A program made the translations under genes and the position numbers. Shown here one piece after another: positions 34,391 to 43,550 of a DNA stretch of 64,000 nt. The stretch lies in NCBI GenBank assembly GCA_019422065.1, contig JAHZEA010000001.1:1-64000 (forward strand). Direction: 5' to 3'. Position 1 is the first letter of the stretch; every line of letters begins with the position of its first letter. This DNA comes from Lachnospiraceae bacterium. GTDB lineage: Bacteria; Bacillota; Clostridia; Lachnospirales; Anaerotignaceae. Below the pieces are notes generated by a model. That model was not told the origin of the DNA. It was given only the letters and a program-made list of their open reading frames with translations, and did no database searches.

Positions 34391-35607
34391 TAATTATTTT
34401 CACCTCGTAAAGTATCGTTATTATATTCAACCGGGTTTTCAGAGCCTATTTTTTGCGAAACCGTAAGTATGGCAGTATAAATAAAGCTGTCACCCTGTAT
34501 TTCGCCGCTTATTTTTTCATCTGTTACATAGGATTCAATGCCGAAAAGCTCTTCTTCCTTAGCCTCAAGATAATCTCTGGCTTTTTCTGCGGCCTGTTCC
34601 TGAGTAATACGCTCCAATACGGTTTCGTACTCCTTAATGTTATATACCCTTACCGAAAAAGGCACTTTATAGTCACCTATTTTTAAACTAAGGTCACTGA
34701 AAAGCTCTTTATCATAATTATTATATCCATCATCCAGCCCAAATTCTTTTTTTTGGCCTAGAAATTCTATTTCAACTCTTTTGGTGCTCCTGCCGGTATA
34801 TTGTTTGCTTTTTTGGTTTAAATTAACCTCTAAAGTAAGCTTATGCACTGTTTGTGCGCGTATGTAGGCTTCGGCTTTAACATACTTTTCGCCTTTAACC
34901 TCGTCACCGTCTTTTATCTCAAGCCTGCCGGAAACAAGCACATCGCCTTTTTTAACCACATCGCCAGTTCTAACAAGCGGTGTTCCGCTTATAACGGTTA
35001 TATTTTCTATTATTCCGTTCATATCGGATATTATATCACATGCGTATGAGTTATCAATAATTTTGGTTTCCGGTATAGTTTCTGCAACTGAAATTACAGC
35101 CTGAGTACCTTTAACACTTACAGAAGCCCAGCTTATATCCTTAAAATTAGCAATTATCATTTCTGCGGCCTTAGTTTGATTTATATCTTTTTTTAAGGCT
35201 CCCGGATAAATGCCGTTTTGCTCACAGAACTTTTTTATATCTTCAGTAGGCACTCTGTAATTTCCATCTACACTTACAGTCCATACAAAGCCGGATAAAA
35301 AATAAAGCAATACCGCAAATATAAGCACACCTAAAGCGTAAGCCTTCCTTTTTCTTACTTTTCTAATTAAAACCGGAAGACCTTTATACTTTATTATCTC
35401 GGTACGGCAGCCGCTTCTTCTGGAAATTTCTTTCAGCTCATCAGCATCTTTTATGTCGGCTTTTATATAATATGATTTTCCGTCGTTTTTTATATCCCAT
35501 AGGTCTATGCCGTAATATGATGTCATATTTATAAACTTACCGGCGGAAAGGCCCGACGCCTTTATAATAACATATCCTTTCAAATAATTCCATACAGGTG
35601 AGAACAT
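34390..35607 (-). CDS. yqfD: Sporulation protein YqfD
   Basis: YqfD is a mother-cell protein made under sigma-E control in Bacillus and needed for efficient sporulation in Firmicutes. The 405-residue protein has a cytoplasmic N-terminal domain (1-90), one membrane helix (about 91-112) and an outside part with a POTRA-like region (VDGNYRVPTEDIKKF). AAGGAGG precedes the ATG. The gene links the sporulation pair with the housekeeping phoH-recO genes. Confidence 0.9.
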   Translation of the reverse strand: MFSPVWNYLKGYVIIKASGLSAGKFINMTSYYGIDLWDIKNDGKSYYIKADIKDADELKEISRRSGCRTEIIKYKGLPVLIRKVRKRKAYALGVLIFAVLLYFLSGFVWTVSVDGNYRVPTEDIKKFCEQNGIYPGALKKDINQTKAAEMIIANFKDISWASVSVKGTQAVISVAETIPETKIIDNSYACDIISDMNGIIENITVISGTPLVRTGDVVKKGDVLVSGRLEIKDGDEVKGEKYVKAEAYIRAQTVHKLTLEVNLNQKSKQYTGRSTKRVEIEFLGQKKEFGLDDGYNNYDKELFSDLSLKIGDYKVPFSVRVYNIKEYETVLERITQEQAAEKARDYLEAKEEELFGIESYVTDEKISGEIQGDSFIYTAILTVSQKIGSENPVEYNNDTLRGENN

Positions 35608-35638
35608 ATTTCAACAGCCTCCTTAATTAAAGGCGTTT

Positions 35639-35908
35639 TTATTCAACAAACGAAAAAGCGCTGATAACGCCTGTAACCGTTACGCACTGGGAATTCATGT
35701 ATCTTATATCCAGTCCGCTGCCGTCAATTTTTAATACGCCGCAGGCAGTGCTGAGAGTTATTTTTTCAGTGGAATATTCTACAACACCGCCGTAATTTTC
35801 TATTATCATATCTTCCTGTCCTGTTAAAGTAATAACCGGCAGAGCACTGACAGCCTCCGCAGGAAGCTCAAATGCATCGGCAAAAGTTTTTCTTATGCTT
35901 CTGGCCAA
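35639..35908 (-). CDS. yqfC: Sporulation protein YqfC (YabP family)
   Basis: This 89-residue protein belongs to the YabP/YqfC family and is produced early in sporulation in the mother cell. Residues 20-85 show the family pattern LPVITLTGQEDMIIENYGG and ILKIDGSGLDI. It begins at a TTG (35908) with AAGGCGTGA upstream, and precedes yqfD by 31 bases. It is the first gene of the leftward operon. Confidence 0.88.
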   Translation of the reverse strand: MARSIRKTFADAFELPAEAVSALPVITLTGQEDMIIENYGGVVEYSTEKITLSTACGVLKIDGSGLDIRYMNSQCVTVTGVISAFSFVE

Positions 35909-35998
35909 TTAAATCACGCCTTTTTTATTCCTTCCTTTAAATTTATGCCGCTCATTCCCTCCTGATACCTTAGATTAGTTAATTAAAATAAAGCACAA

Positions 35999-36044
35999 AA
36001 AAACAGGCTTGGCCAAAACCAATATGGTGCCAAACCTGTTTTTT
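35999..36044 (-). terminator. Terminator of rpoN
   Basis: Stem AAACAGG...TTGGCC / GGTGCCAA...CCTGTTT with interior mismatch, followed on the minus strand by TTTTTTT. It separates rpoN from the yqfC operon. Confidence 0.75.
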
Positions 36045-36127
36045 AATTAAATAGTAAATATTGTTTAAGAAAGCTTTTTTAAAATATTAAATCATGTCTG
36101 CTTAAAGTAATGCCGAGTTTATTAAAC

Positions 36128-37483
36128 TTAGCATTTTCGGCCGCTTATGCCGTTTATACCCATTATGCCCCTGTATTTGGCAACTGTTCTTCTGGATATG
36201 TCAACACCCATTGCCAGCAGCTCATCTGCTATTTTTCTGTCACTTAAAGGCGCCGATTTATCCTCGTTATCAATAAGTTTTTTAATCATCGCCTGTATTT
36301 TTTCCTGCGTCAGACCTTGTCCAAAAGCCTCGGCAGCTGCCTGCCTGAAAAAGTAATTAAGCGGATAAACCCCATGCCTGCACTGTATGTATTTACCCCT
36401 TGCGGTACGGCTTACAGTTGATTCATGTATGCCGGCATCACACGCTATATCATTTAACGTAAGGGGTTTTATATAGCCTTCCCCTTTATCGAAAAATTCC
36501 GTTTGTTTATGCACAATGGCATTTATAATGTTATAAAGTGTTTCCTGCCTTCTTGAAATACATTTTACAACCCACTGGGCCTGACGTATTTTGGAATAGA
36601 CAAACTCCTTTGCCTCGCCTTCGCCTTCACCCTTAATTATATCTTTATAAAATCCGCTTATGTTAACTGCCGCAGAAAAAGAATCGTTAAGTGTTATGGT
36701 ATACTCTCCGTTTTTGCCTGTAACTACGGCATCAGGCACTATATACTCAACACTTCCTCGGGATACAAAACCACTGCCCGGCTTTGGATTAAGTGTTTTA
36801 ATTATGCCTACGGCAGCACTTATCTCCTCAAGCGGAGCCTTAATTTTTTTAGCTATAAGCTGAAGCTGGTTTTTGCCTACTAAAGCAAGATAGTTTTCCA
36901 CAATGCTGTTTAAAACATCGTTTTCTATATTAAGCCTTTGAATTTGAAGCATTAAACATTCCGATAAGTTTCTGGCGCATACTCCGGCAGGCTCAAGACT
37001 CTGCACGGTTTTAACAGCATTTTCCGCCTCGCTTTCTGTTATATTAAGGCTTTTTGCTATCTGTTCATTTGTCTGCCTTAAATATCCGGACTCATCAAGA
37101 CAGCCGGCTATAAAATCACATACCGCCATTTCTTTTTTAGGTATTTTAAGTACGTTTATCTGGCTTATAATAAATTCCGTAAGACTCTCTTCCGTACTCT
37201 GGCGGAATTTCCACATATCGTTTTCGTCCTCGTCGTCTTTTTCCTCAGAATAGTACATTCTGTTTTGCTCATCAGAGGAGTCAAGGTACTCTATTTTCCT
37301 TTTTAATATGTCCGCAGGCGGTTCATCGTCGTATTTATTTTTAACCTCAAGCACAGGGTTTTCCTCTGTAAGGGTATTTATGTAGTCCATAAGCTCAGTT
37401 GTGCTCATCTGTAGTATTGTTGTTGACTGAAGCATTTTCTGGCTCATAAGCAGTTTTTGAGTTGTGTTAAGCACAAGATTCAC
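36128..37483 (-). CDS. rpoN: RNA polymerase sigma-54 factor RpoN
   Basis: Sigma-54 directs polymerase to -24/-12 promoters that need AAA+ activators. The 451-residue protein has the Gln/Leu-rich activator-interacting region (1-50), the core-binding domain (about 95-290), a helix-turn-helix (about 335-360, ACDAGIHESTVSRT) and the RpoN box SRRTVAKYR near the end. The start is a GTG with GGGAGGTG upstream. It is monocistronic. No activator gene and no clear TGGCA-N7-TGC promoter was noticed in the window. Confidence 0.95.
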   Translation of the reverse strand: MNLVLNTTQKLLMSQKMLQSTTILQMSTTELMDYINTLTEENPVLEVKNKYDDEPPADILKRKIEYLDSSDEQNRMYYSEEKDDEDENDMWKFRQSTEESLTEFIISQINVLKIPKKEMAVCDFIAGCLDESGYLRQTNEQIAKSLNITESEAENAVKTVQSLEPAGVCARNLSECLMLQIQRLNIENDVLNSIVENYLALVGKNQLQLIAKKIKAPLEEISAAVGIIKTLNPKPGSGFVSRGSVEYIVPDAVVTGKNGEYTITLNDSFSAAVNISGFYKDIIKGEGEGEAKEFVYSKIRQAQWVVKCISRRQETLYNIINAIVHKQTEFFDKGEGYIKPLTLNDIACDAGIHESTVSRTARGKYIQCRHGVYPLNYFFRQAAAEAFGQGLTQEKIQAMIKKLIDNEDKSAPLSDRKIADELLAMGVDISRRTVAKYRGIMGINGISGRKC

Positions 37484-37913
37484 ATTCTACACCTCCCGTG
37501 GATATATTTATTATACTACCTATCGCCCCCGCCGCCAACTGATTAAACCTAAAATTGAGCAAAATAAAACTTTATTCGACAAATTATGACTTGCCGGGTT
37601 TGTTATTATAAGTGAAACTGTTTTTCAAGTACATAAATTTCCGTTTACATTATGATAAAAAAATAGTAAACTCATATTTAGGAACACTACTTAATTATAC
37701 ATATAAAATAAATCAATAAAAAATTTCAAAAAAATACAAAAATATGTTGTTGGATATGTGTTTTTGTATTAAAATAGAAATGTTGATTATAAGCTGGGCT
37801 TGGTTTGGTTGGACGTACCTTTCTATGCCGCGGCTTATGCAGTTATAATATTTTTAACCTTATATTCTTTACACTTTTCATGTGTAAAAATCACAAGAAC
37901 AGAGGGGGATAAT
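37484..37913 (+). promoter_or_regulatory. 430-bp region with the rnf promoter and structured leader
   Basis: TTGTTG (37747-37752), 17 bp, TAAAAT (37770-37775) form the promoter. The leader of about 130 bases contains a long stem-loop closed by ATAAGC / GCTTAT (about 37789-37836) and a small hairpin TTACAC-TTTTCA-TGTGTAA (about 37868-37887) just before the ribosome site AGAGGGGGAT. I match none of the riboswitch classes I know. The part from 37484 to 37740 shows nothing further. Confidence 0.55.
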
Positions 37914-39296
37914 ATGCAAACTTTAACGTTCAAACGTGGAGTACATCCGCCAGATGGCAAAGCTCTTACACAGGACAAAGCCATTAAGGTTATACTCCCA
38001 AAGGAAAATTCCGAATTGTTTTTCCCAATGTCACAGCACATCGGTGCCCCATGTGAGCCATGCGTCCAGAAAGGAGACTATGTAAAGGTAGGTCAGAAAA
38101 TCGGCGAAGCAAAAGCCTTCATCTGCTCACCTATTTTCTCAAGTATATCCGGCGAAGTTACTGATATCAGACCTGTACTTACTCCTGGCGGCGCAAAAAG
38201 CCTTGCCGTAGTTATTAAAAACGACGGTAAAATGACAGAGTACGAGGGCATGCAGGGCGGAGATTATACTCAGATGACAAATGAGGAAATAATCGCCGCA
38301 ATTAAAAACGGCGGTGTAGTAGGTCTCGGCGGTGCCGGATTCCCTACACATGTAAAATTAGCTCCGCCTCCTGGAACAAAAATTGATTATGTTCTTGTAA
38401 ACGGTGCAGAGTGCGAGCCTTACCTTACATGCGACTACCGTCTTATGCTTGAACAGCCTGAAAGACTTATTAAAGGTCTTCAGATAGTTCTTAAGCTTCA
38501 TCCTAACGCAAAAGGCGTTATAGGTATTGAGGATAACAAACCTGAGGCTATTAAGCTTCTCAGTGAAATGGTAAAAGACATACCAAACATTGAAGTAGCT
38601 TCACTTCAGAAGAAATTCCCTCAGGGCTCAGAAAAACACCTTATTTACGCTATTACAAAAAGAGAAGTTCCTTCAGGTGCTCTTCCTGCTTCTGTAGGCT
38701 GTATAGTAGATAACGTTGACACTATTATCAGCATATACAATGCCGTAGCAGAAGGCAGACCTATAATGAGAAGAGTAGTTACAGTAACAGGCGGCGCTCC
38801 TGCAAACCCTGGTAACTACCAGATTCGTGTAGGTATGACATTTAAAGACCTTATGGAACAGATAGGCGGCTTTAAAGTAGAGCCAGCTAAAATGATAGCC
38901 GGCGGCCCTATGATGGGACCTACTATGTATACTCTTGATGTTGCAACAACAAAAACATCATCAGCCCTTCTTTGCCTTACACCGGCTGAGGCGTATATTC
39001 CGCCTGAGAGAAACTGTATCCGCTGTGCTAAATGTGTTGAGCACTGTCCAATGGGCCTTCAGCCATTTATGCTTAACCAGTTTGCAATCAGAGGCGATGG
39101 CGAAGCTTTTGTAGCTAACCATGGTCTTGACTGCATCGAGTGCGGAAGCTGCTCATATGAATGTCCAGCTAAGAGACAGCTTGCTCAGTCCATTAGAGCC
39201 ACAAAGAAAATAGAAGCCGGCAAAAAAGCAGCGGCAGCAGCGGCAGCAAGAGCCAAAGCTGAAGCTGAAAAGAAAGCCGCAGAAGCTAAGAAGTAA
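37914..39296 (+). CDS. rnfC: Rnf complex subunit RnfC
   Basis: RnfC is the cytoplasmic NADH-binding subunit of the Rnf ferredoxin:NAD+ oxidoreductase, which pumps Na+ or H+. The start is the ATG at 37914 (AGAGGGGGAT upstream), giving 460 residues. It has a Gly-rich NADH/FMN region (VVGLGGAGFPTHVK) and two 4Fe-4S motifs, CIRCAKCVEHCP and CIECGSCSYECP. The last 30 residues are an Ala/Lys-rich helix. It opens the operon rnfCDGEAB, the order found in Acetobacterium and Clostridia. Confidence 0.95.
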   Translation: MQTLTFKRGVHPPDGKALTQDKAIKVILPKENSELFFPMSQHIGAPCEPCVQKGDYVKVGQKIGEAKAFICSPIFSSISGEVTDIRPVLTPGGAKSLAVVIKNDGKMTEYEGMQGGDYTQMTNEEIIAAIKNGGVVGLGGAGFPTHVKLAPPPGTKIDYVLVNGAECEPYLTCDYRLMLEQPERLIKGLQIVLKLHPNAKGVIGIEDNKPEAIKLLSEMVKDIPNIEVASLQKKFPQGSEKHLIYAITKREVPSGALPASVGCIVDNVDTIISIYNAVAEGRPIMRRVVTVTGGAPANPGNYQIRVGMTFKDLMEQIGGFKVEPAKMIAGGPMMGPTMYTLDVATTKTSSALLCLTPAEAYIPPERNCIRCAKCVEHCPMGLQPFMLNQFAIRGDGEAFVANHGLDCIECGSCSYECPAKRQLAQSIRATKKIEAGKKAAAAAAARAKAEAEKKAAEAKK

Positions 39297-39315
39297 TTAA
39301 GGGGGAGAAAAAATA

Positions 39316-40284
39316 ATGGATAATATAGTAGTATCGTCAACCCCTCACGTCCGTTCCAGTGAATCAGTACAGAGCATTATGCGTGATGTAATAATCGCTC
39401 TTGTTCCTGCTACAGTGATGGGTATTGTATTTTTCGGTATTAAGGCGCTCCTTCTTATCGCTATTTCAGTAGCATCAAGCGTTTTCTTTGAGTTCCTTTA
39501 TCAGAAAATAATGAAGAAAACCGTTACAATAGACGATTTGAGTGCCGTAGTTACAGGTCTTCTTCTTGCGCTTAACTTACCAGTTGGCGCAAGCTGGTGG
39601 ATGCCTATTGTAGGAAGCGCATTTGCTATTATAATTGCAAAACAGCTTTTCGGCGGTATCGGCCAGAACTTTGTTAACCCAGCTCTTATTGCCAGAGCAT
39701 TCCTTTTAGCATCATATCCTACAGCCATGACAACATGGACAGTAGACGGTGTTACAACAGCTACACCTTTAGCCCTTCTTAAAACATTAAAAGATGGCGC
39801 TGCTGTATCAGACCTTGGCCTTCCTACACTTACACAGGTAGTAACAGGTTCAGGTATCGGCGGATGTATAGGTGAGACATGCGCTATAGCTCTTGTAATC
39901 GGTTTTATTTATCTTTTAGTAAGAAAAGTAATTACATGGAGAATTCCTGTTATTTACATAGCAGTAGTATTTATACTTACAGCTGTTTTCGGCAGATATG
40001 GCACAAGAATGCCTGTATACGAAATATTCACAGGCGGTCTTTTCCTTGGAGCAATATTCATGGCTACAGACTACACCACATCTCCTATGACAGCTAAAGG
40101 TCAGATAATATTCGCTTGTCTTTGCGGTCTTATCACATACCTTATCAGAGTATATGGCGGTTATCCGGAAGGCGTTTCATACTCAATACTTATTTCTAAC
40201 CTTGCTGTTCCTCTTATTGACAGATTTACAGTAGGCAAGATATTTGGCGCACTTCCAAAAACAAAGGAGGCGAAGAAAGCATGA
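39316..40284 (+). CDS. rnfD: Rnf complex subunit RnfD
   Basis: RnfD is a membrane subunit with covalently bound FMN and is thought to form part of the ion path. The 322-residue protein has about 8-10 transmembrane helices. The flavin-attachment region is ATDYTTSPMTAKGQ near residue 250. GGGGGAG precedes the ATG. The gene ends in an ATGA overlap with rnfG. Confidence 0.94.
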   Translation: MDNIVVSSTPHVRSSESVQSIMRDVIIALVPATVMGIVFFGIKALLLIAISVASSVFFEFLYQKIMKKTVTIDDLSAVVTGLLLALNLPVGASWWMPIVGSAFAIIIAKQLFGGIGQNFVNPALIARAFLLASYPTAMTTWTVDGVTTATPLALLKTLKDGAAVSDLGLPTLTQVVTGSGIGGCIGETCAIALVIGFIYLLVRKVITWRIPVIYIAVVFILTAVFGRYGTRMPVYEIFTGGLFLGAIFMATDYTTSPMTAKGQIIFACLCGLITYLIRVYGGYPEGVSYSILISNLAVPLIDRFTVGKIFGALPKTKEAKKA

Positions 40285-40826
40285 AACAGATAACAACACC
40301 TGCAATTAGATTGTTTGTAATATGTTTTGTATGTGCACTTTGCCTTGGTATTTGTTCAGAGGTTACAAAGGCACCTATAGCTGCTCAGGCTAAGAAAACA
40401 CAGGATGAGGCTATGGCAGCTGTTCTTCCTGACGCACAGTTTGAGGAAATAGCAGACGCTCCTTTATCCGGTACAGTAACAGGCGTTACATTAGGTAAAG
40501 ATTCAAGCGGCAATATAATGGGCTATGTTGTAAGCTGCACAACAAGCAGTTTCGGCGGCGGCATGCAGATGATGGTAGGCGTTGATACAACAGGCACAGT
40601 AACAGGCGTTAGAATACTTTCTCACTCAGATACACCAGGTCTTGGTGCCCTTGCTACAAGCCCAGACTTTTATGAGCAGTACACAGGCATGAGCGGTACT
40701 CTTGCCGTTGATAAAGACGGTGGTCAGGTTAAATCAATCACAAGTGCCACTATCACATCAAGAGCTGTCACAGTAGGCGTTAACGACGCTATTACTTGGG
40801 TAGCAGAAAACGGAGGTGCACAGTAA
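40281..40826 (+). CDS. rnfG: Rnf complex subunit RnfG
   Basis: RnfG is an extracytoplasmic subunit with FMN bound covalently to a Thr. The 181-residue protein has one N-terminal membrane helix (residues 8-28) and an FMN_bind domain; the attachment motif is SATITSRAV near residue 155. AAGGAGG lies within the end of rnfD. It overlaps rnfE by one base (TAATG). Confidence 0.94.
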   Translation: MKQITTPAIRLFVICFVCALCLGICSEVTKAPIAAQAKKTQDEAMAAVLPDAQFEEIADAPLSGTVTGVTLGKDSSGNIMGYVVSCTTSSFGGGMQMMVGVDTTGTVTGVRILSHSDTPGLGALATSPDFYEQYTGMSGTLAVDKDGGQVKSITSATITSRAVTVGVNDAITWVAENGGAQ

Positions 40827-41440
40827 TGAGTAAAAACCTTAAGGTTTTAAGAGATGGTATTTTATTCGATAACCCTGTTCTTATTCAGGTTGTCGGTATG
40901 TGCGCCACTCTTGCAACATCAACAAGCATTATAAACGGTTTAGGAATGGGTCTTTCAACAACAGCCGTTCTTTTAGGTTCAAACGTTGTTATTTCACTTC
41001 TTCGTAAGTTTATACCAGACACCGTTCGTATACCTTGCTTTATCGTAGTTATCGCGTCATTCGTTACAATAGTACAGCTTCTCTTACAGGCATACTTACC
41101 TGCAATTAATGACGCCCTTGGTCTTTTCATACCTCTTATAGTTGTTAACTGTATAATCCTTGCCAGAGCTGAGGGCTTTGCTTCTAAAAACGGTATTATC
41201 CCATCATTCTTTGATGGTTTAGGCAATGGTCTTGGATTTACATTGGTTCTTGCCATTATGGGTGCTGTTCGTGAACTTCTTGGTTCAGGTACAATACTTG
41301 GAATGACAATTATGCCGGAAGCTTTCCCTAAGACACTTCTTATGATAATGGCTCCTGGCGCGTTCTTCACACTTGGTATCTTCATGGCTATATTCAAACA
41401 CTGTGTAGCTAGCAGAAAACCAGTTGAGGAAGAAGAATAA
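40826..41440 (+). CDS. rnfE: Rnf complex subunit RnfE
   Basis: RnfE is an integral membrane subunit with six helices, homologous to NqrD and paired with RnfA. From the ATG at 40826 (GGAGGTG upstream) it has 204 residues; a longer frame begins inside rnfG and is not used. It shows the conserved Cys-containing segment IPLIVVNCIILARAEGFA, part of the buried iron-sulfur site between RnfA and RnfE. Confidence 0.93.
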   Translation: MSKNLKVLRDGILFDNPVLIQVVGMCATLATSTSIINGLGMGLSTTAVLLGSNVVISLLRKFIPDTVRIPCFIVVIASFVTIVQLLLQAYLPAINDALGLFIPLIVVNCIILARAEGFASKNGIIPSFFDGLGNGLGFTLVLAIMGAVRELLGSGTILGMTIMPEAFPKTLLMIMAPGAFFTLGIFMAIFKHCVASRKPVEEEE

Positions 41441-41454
41441 TAGGAGGGGAAAAA

Positions 41455-42033
41455 ATGCGATTAATATTATTGTTATTAGCAGGAATATTTGTAAATAACT
41501 ACATATTCTCACAGTTCTTAGGCATCTGTCCTTTCCTTGGTGTTTCTAAAAAGGTTGAGACAGCAGCCGGCATGGGTATTGCCGTTATTTTCGTTATAGT
41601 TCTTGCCTGCGCAGCTACATGGCTTATTTACAACCTTATTCTTGTTCCACTTGGACTTGAATATCTTTATAATATTGCGTTCATCCTTGTTATTGCTGCT
41701 CTTGTTCAGTTTATCGAGATGTTTATTAAGAAGAGCTCGCCTTCCCTTTATCAGGCGCTGGGCGTTTACCTTCCTCTTATAACAACAAACTGTGCAGTTT
41801 TAGGATGTGCTGTTACAAACATGCAGAATGGCTACAACTTTATTGAGGCCATTGTAAACGGTATCGGTGGTGCCGGCGGTTTCGCTTTTGCAATTATACT
41901 TTTTGCTGGTATCCGTGAAAGAATTGCTTACAACGATATCCCTAAGTCATTTGAAGGATTCCCTCTTGCCCTTATAGGTGCAGGACTTATGTCAGTTTCC
42001 TTCTTAGGCTTCTCGGGATTAATCAAACTTTAA
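41455..42033 (+). CDS. rnfA: Rnf complex subunit RnfA
   Basis: RnfA is a six-helix membrane subunit homologous to NqrE. The 192-residue protein has the conserved segments NNYIFSQFLGICPFLGVS and PLITTNCAVLGCAV with Cys residues for the shared Fe-S site. AGGAGGGG precedes the ATG, 15 bases after rnfE. Confidence 0.95.
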   Translation: MRLILLLLAGIFVNNYIFSQFLGICPFLGVSKKVETAAGMGIAVIFVIVLACAATWLIYNLILVPLGLEYLYNIAFILVIAALVQFIEMFIKKSSPSLYQALGVYLPLITTNCAVLGCAVTNMQNGYNFIEAIVNGIGGAGGFAFAIILFAGIRERIAYNDIPKSFEGFPLALIGAGLMSVSFLGFSGLIKL

Positions 42034-42052
42034 TCAGGGAGGGAACTAAATA

Positions 42053-42958
42053 ATGGAAATCATTAATGTAGTAACTGCAGTTGCCAGCATTTCCGGTTTA
42101 GGCGTTGTATTCGGCGGCTTCCTTGGTTATGCTTCTAAAATATTCGCAGTAGAAGAAGACCCTAAGGTAGGAGAAATAATGTCAGTTCTTCCTGGCGCTA
42201 ACTGCGGTGGTTGCGGTTATCCTGGCTGTTCAGGCTGTGCTACAGCTATTGCTGAAGGCAAGGCTCCTGTTAATGCCTGCCCTGTAGGCGGCTCAAAAGT
42301 AGCTAATAAAATAGCTGCTATAATGGGTGTTGAGGCCGGCGATGCTGAACCTCAGACAGCATTTGTTAAATGTAACGGTACTTGCTCAAACGCTAAGAGC
42401 AAATACACATACGAAGGTATTTCAGACTGTGTATTCGCTTCCCAGCTTGCAGGCAGCGGCTCAAAGGGCTGTACTTATGGCTGTCTTGGCCTTGGTACTT
42501 GCGTAAATGTATGTGACTTTGGTGCTTTATCTATAGTAGACGGCATAGCTGTTGTAGATGAAGAAAAATGCGTATCCTGTGGTAAATGTATTAAAGCTTG
42601 CCCTAAAGGACTTATCGCTTTCAAACCAAAATCAAAGAAAACAGCTGTTAGATGTAACTCTAAAGACGCTGGTAAAGAAGTTATTGCTAACTGCTCAACT
42701 GGATGTATCGGCTGTAAGATATGCGAAAAGAACTGTAAGTTCGACGCTATCCATGTAGAAAACAATGTAGCTGTTATTGATTACTCAAAATGTAAAGACT
42801 GCGGTCTTTGCGCTATGAAGTGTCCAAAACATGCTATTAAGAACGAAAGAGTAGAAGCTATGGCTGCTAAGAAAGCTGCTGAAGAAGCTGCTGCAAAGGC
42901 TGCCGCTCCTGCTGCTGAGGCTCCAAAAACAGACGACGCTCCAAAGAGTGAAGAATAA
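42053..42958 (+). CDS. rnfB: Rnf complex subunit RnfB
   Basis: RnfB accepts electrons from reduced ferredoxin. The 301-residue protein has an N-terminal membrane helix, a 4Fe-4S region NCGGCGYPGCSGCA near residue 45-58, and further Cys clusters (CVSCGKCIKACP, CIGCKICEKNC, CKDCGLCAMKCP). It ends with an Ala/Lys-rich tail like RnfC. It closes the operon, followed by a strong terminator. Confidence 0.95.
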   Translation: MEIINVVTAVASISGLGVVFGGFLGYASKIFAVEEDPKVGEIMSVLPGANCGGCGYPGCSGCATAIAEGKAPVNACPVGGSKVANKIAAIMGVEAGDAEPQTAFVKCNGTCSNAKSKYTYEGISDCVFASQLAGSGSKGCTYGCLGLGTCVNVCDFGALSIVDGIAVVDEEKCVSCGKCIKACPKGLIAFKPKSKKTAVRCNSKDAGKEVIANCSTGCIGCKICEKNCKFDAIHVENNVAVIDYSKCKDCGLCAMKCPKHAIKNERVEAMAAKKAAEEAAAKAAAPAAEAPKTDDAPKSEE

Positions 42959-42970
42959 TTACTAAAATTA

Positions 42971-42998
42971 AAAAGACGGGTTTTTACCCGTCTTTTTT
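42971..42998 (+). terminator. Terminator of the rnf operon
   Basis: Stem AAAAGACGGG / CCCGTCTTTT with a T run. Confidence 0.9.
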
Positions 42999-43022
42999 TA
43001 TTTCTTTTATAGCCATATAATA

Positions 43023-43048
43023 AACAGGCGCCTGATTTAGCGCCTGTT
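43023..43048 (-). terminator. Terminator of the flavodoxin gene
   Basis: Stem AACAGGCGC / GCGCCTGTT downstream of the leftward flavodoxin gene, followed by a short T-rich tract on the minus strand. Confidence 0.65.
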
Positions 43049-43109
43049 AAAAACTTTATAAAATATAAGTATATGCTATGCGGATTTTAAATATATCATC
43101 AATAACTAA

Positions 43110-43520
43110 TTAAAACTTGGCAAACCTCTCTCCATAGTCCTTGCACTCACTGCCGGAAGGCGCACCGTTTACCATAAGGCCTTCGTCAAAAAGCGCGGCA
43201 CCTCTTGAAGATGCGTCCTCGGCCCAGCTTCTCATCCACTGACCGTCACCCCAGCCGTATGAGCCAAATATGGCAATCTTTTTGCCTGATATGTTTATAC
43301 TGCTGTAAAAAGGCTCAAACTCACTTTCTTCCAAAACCTCATCACCCATGGCCGGGCAGCCTAAAGCTATTTTGGAATAATCGGCTATATTACCTTTAAA
43401 ATCAGATACATTGTAAAGCTCGCAGTCCATTCCGCCTGCTTTAATTCCGTCACAAATCTCGTTAGCCATAGCCTCTGTGTTTCCGCTGCCGCTCCAATAA
43501 ATTACCGCCGCTTTTTCCAT
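43110..43520 (-). CDS. Flavodoxin
   Basis: A 136-residue short-chain flavodoxin that carries low-potential electrons, possibly as substitute for ferredoxin under iron limitation. The FMN phosphate loop WSGSGNTEAMA is at residues 9-19 and the ring-binding loops are GCPAMGDE and GSYGWGDG. AAGGAGG precedes the ATG. It lies 30 bases after the DUF3793 gene and is probably co-transcribed with it. Confidence 0.92.
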   Translation of the reverse strand: MEKAAVIYWSGSGNTEAMANEICDGIKAGGMDCELYNVSDFKGNIADYSKIALGCPAMGDEVLEESEFEPFYSSINISGKKIAIFGSYGWGDGQWMRSWAEDASSRGAALFDEGLMVNGAPSGSECKDYGERFAKF

Positions 43521-43550
43521 TATTATATTCCTCCTTAAATTATATATTAA

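Noticed and set aside
35914..35955. A 13-codon open frame before yqfC
   Set aside because: GGAGGG lies only 2 bases from its ATG, too close for normal initiation, and there is no other sign of a leader peptide.
37484..37800. Sigma-54 promoter for rnf because rpoN is adjacent
   Set aside because: No TGGCA-N7-TGC pattern was found, and a good sigma-A promoter is present.
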